A DNA stretch of 45,107 nt, from the NCBI RefSeq assembly GCF_021474425.1, contig NZ_JAKEIP010000048.1:1-45107 (forward strand). Reading direction: 5' to 3'. Of this stretch, positions 43,951 to 45,107 are shown piece after piece; the stretch's first letter is position 1; each line of letters begins with the position of its first letter. This DNA comes from Streptomyces muensis. Lineage in GTDB: Bacteria > Actinomycetota > Actinomycetes > Streptomycetales > Streptomycetaceae. The position numbers and the translations under genes are program-made. Below the pieces are notes generated by a model. It was not told where the DNA came from, ran no database searches, and worked only from the letters and a program-made list of their open reading frames with translations.

Positions 43951-45107
43951 CTTGGTCCGGGCCGCCGCCACCTGGCTGAGCACCTGGTGGAGGACCTGAC
44001 TGCCGGGCGGCACGAGCGAGGGCTCATAGGTCCAGGCGTGCCCCACCCACGGGTCGGCGAGGTGATCGTCCGGCACGGGGGTCAGTCGCAGCAGCGAACG
44101 CCACAGCGGGTCGAGCAACGGGCCGTAGGCGGCCGCTTCCTCCCGGTCGGCGACCATCATCAGGTGAACGCCGACGGCCGGACCCTCGTCCGCGAGGTAG
44201 CGCAGCTGGTTGACGGCCCGGTCGTCGAAGCCGTGCGGGAAGTCGTTGACGATCAGCAGTTGCTGTGCGGTGTCGAACCCCGGCGGCAGCGAGTCGGGTG
44301 CTCCGCCGCGCAGCGCCATCTGCACGAGGTCGACGCGCTCGATGAGCCGCGCGAGGACGTCCGCGACACCGGCCGCGCCCAGGGCGGGCGGGGCCGCGAG
44401 TACGCCGGACTGCACCAGCGGCACCAGTGCCTGTGCGCCGGAACCGGCCGGGTCGATGACCTGCACGGCGAACTCGCCCGCCGGATAGACCGCGAGCAGC
44501 CGCGCCGCGTGTGCCACCGCCGTCTCCATCGCGAGGCGCCGCAGGTCGTGGGAGTCCGTGAACGATCCGTCGAGCGATGCGCCGCGTCCGCTGTCGATCC
44601 ACAGGCCGCGCTCCAACGGCAGCCTGACCAGCATCGGGATCCGCAACCGGTCGCTCTCGGGCAGATGCAGGTCGCCCAGGCGCAGGGCCATGGGGATCTC
44701 CATCGGTACGCGGTAGCCGTGCCAGACGGGGTTGTCCCACCCCGCGTAGGCGGGCGGCAGCGCGGGCTCGACGACCTCGACTTCGGCGGTGAGCTGGGCG
44801 AGGTCGCGGTCGAGGGTCGCCCGGGCCTGGTTGACGAGCTGGGCGTGCTTCGTCTGGGCGGCCTCGCGCGCTGCGTCGCCCTGTCCGCCGATCCTGCTGC
44901 GCGGGTCCGACAGGACCTGGTCGAGCTCCTTCTCCATCCGGGAGTCGGCGAAGTCGACCGCGCTGCGATAGGCGGCCGTGCTGCGGGCCAGGTCCTCGAA
45001 CATGCCCCAGACCTGGTTGTAGAGCCGCTCGTCCATGGACCAGCCGGTGGCGTCGCCCGCGACGGGCTGGGCGGGTTGGCCGGGCTGGGCCGGGGGCGCG
45101 GTCGGCG
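43942..45107 (-). CDS. FtsK-like ATPase-related protein, 5' end outside window
   Basis: At least 388 residues; the frame is open to the right edge with no start visible, so this is a C-terminal part. Its first visible residues are a Pro/Gln/Ala linker (PGQPAQPVAG). A coiled-coil-prone helix region follows (RMEKELDQVLSDPRSR to LDRDLAQLTAEVE). Then comes a domain resembling FtsK-like ATPases: LLIVNDFPHGFDDRAVNQL is a Walker-B-like strand and VGVHLMMVADREE a following strand. No Walker A lysine motif is visible here. It resembles proteins encoded near TerD genes in Streptomyces (recall). The stop TAA lies next to a T-rich terminator, upstream of terC. Confidence 0.75.
   Translation of the reverse strand, partial: PTAPPAQPGQPAQPVAGDATGWSMDERLYNQVWGMFEDLARSTAAYRSAVDFADSRMEKELDQVLSDPRSRIGGQGDAAREAAQTKHAQLVNQARATLDRDLAQLTAEVEVVEPALPPAYAGWDNPVWHGYRVPMEIPMALRLGDLHLPESDRLRIPMLVRLPLERGLWIDSGRGASLDGSFTDSHDLRRLAMETAVAHAARLLAVYPAGEFAVQVIDPAGSGAQALVPLVQSGVLAAPPALGAAGVADVLARLIERVDLVQMALRGGAPDSLPPGFDTAQQLLIVNDFPHGFDDRAVNQLRYLADEGPAVGVHLMMVADREEAAAYGPLLDPLWRSLLRLTPVPDDHLADPWVGHAWTYEPSLVPPGSQVLHQVLSQVAAARTKYR

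Overview
The window looks like a chromosomal core segment from a Streptomyces species. Base composition is very high in G+C, codon third positions are G/C-biased, and long mirror frames lie opposite nearly every gene. It carries sporulation gene whiA next to uvrC-rapZ-yvcK, and the glycolytic block gap-pgk-tpiA-secG. From memory, this gene order resembles the S. coelicolor region around pgi2, whiA, uvrC, uvrA and aroQ. That was not checked against a database. No mobile element, CRISPR array, rRNA or tRNA was seen.

Layout, left to right. (1) 78-6722, minus: an alpha-glucoside module (GH13 glucosidase, lipoprotein binding protein, MalF- and MalG-type permeases). Upstream of it, on the same strand, is a second, orphan sugar-binding protein. 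The MalF-like permease carries an extra extracytoplasmic Ig-like domain. (2) 6849-10511, plus: PadR regulator, ABC ATPase and FtsX-like permease, an autoregulated-looking export operon. (3) 10650-17827, minus: glucose-6-phosphate isomerase, an MFS exporter, an RbpA-like RNA-polymerase-binding protein, secG, tpiA, pgk and gap. (4) 18057-21011, minus: a secreted multidomain M14 carboxypeptidase. (5) 21161-26335, minus: uvrC-rapZ-yvcK-whiA with overlapping stops and starts, closed by a strong hairpin. (6) 26966-30156, plus: an unrecognised HTH protein, then a LacI regulator coupled to a PfkB sugar kinase behind a 28-bp palindrome. (7) 30350-33406, minus: uvrA with a lysine/alanine-rich tail. (8) 33656-41041, plus apart from aroQ: a DinB/MDMPI-like enzyme, an MBL hydrolase, an amino-acid ABC transporter, a type II dehydroquinase (minus), an S66 peptidase and an MHS-family transporter. 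Several of these appear to be leaderless. (9) 41068-45107, minus: a ChaA-like antiporter, a small alpha/beta-barrel protein, a TerC membrane protein behind a probable yybP-ykoY manganese riboswitch, and the 3' part of an FtsK-like protein running off the right edge.

How it works together: the core is central carbon metabolism (sugar uptake and hydrolysis, pgi, gap-pgk-tpi, sugar kinase, and YvcK/RapZ control) beside DNA repair (UvrA, UvrC), secretion (SecG) and development (WhiA). Most genes are housekeeping. The least routine features are the domain insertion in the sugar permease, the non-lipoprotein orphan binding protein, the riboswitch at terC, the UvrA tail, and the repeat- and palindrome-rich gaps at 33.4-33.65 kb and 35.1-35.4 kb.
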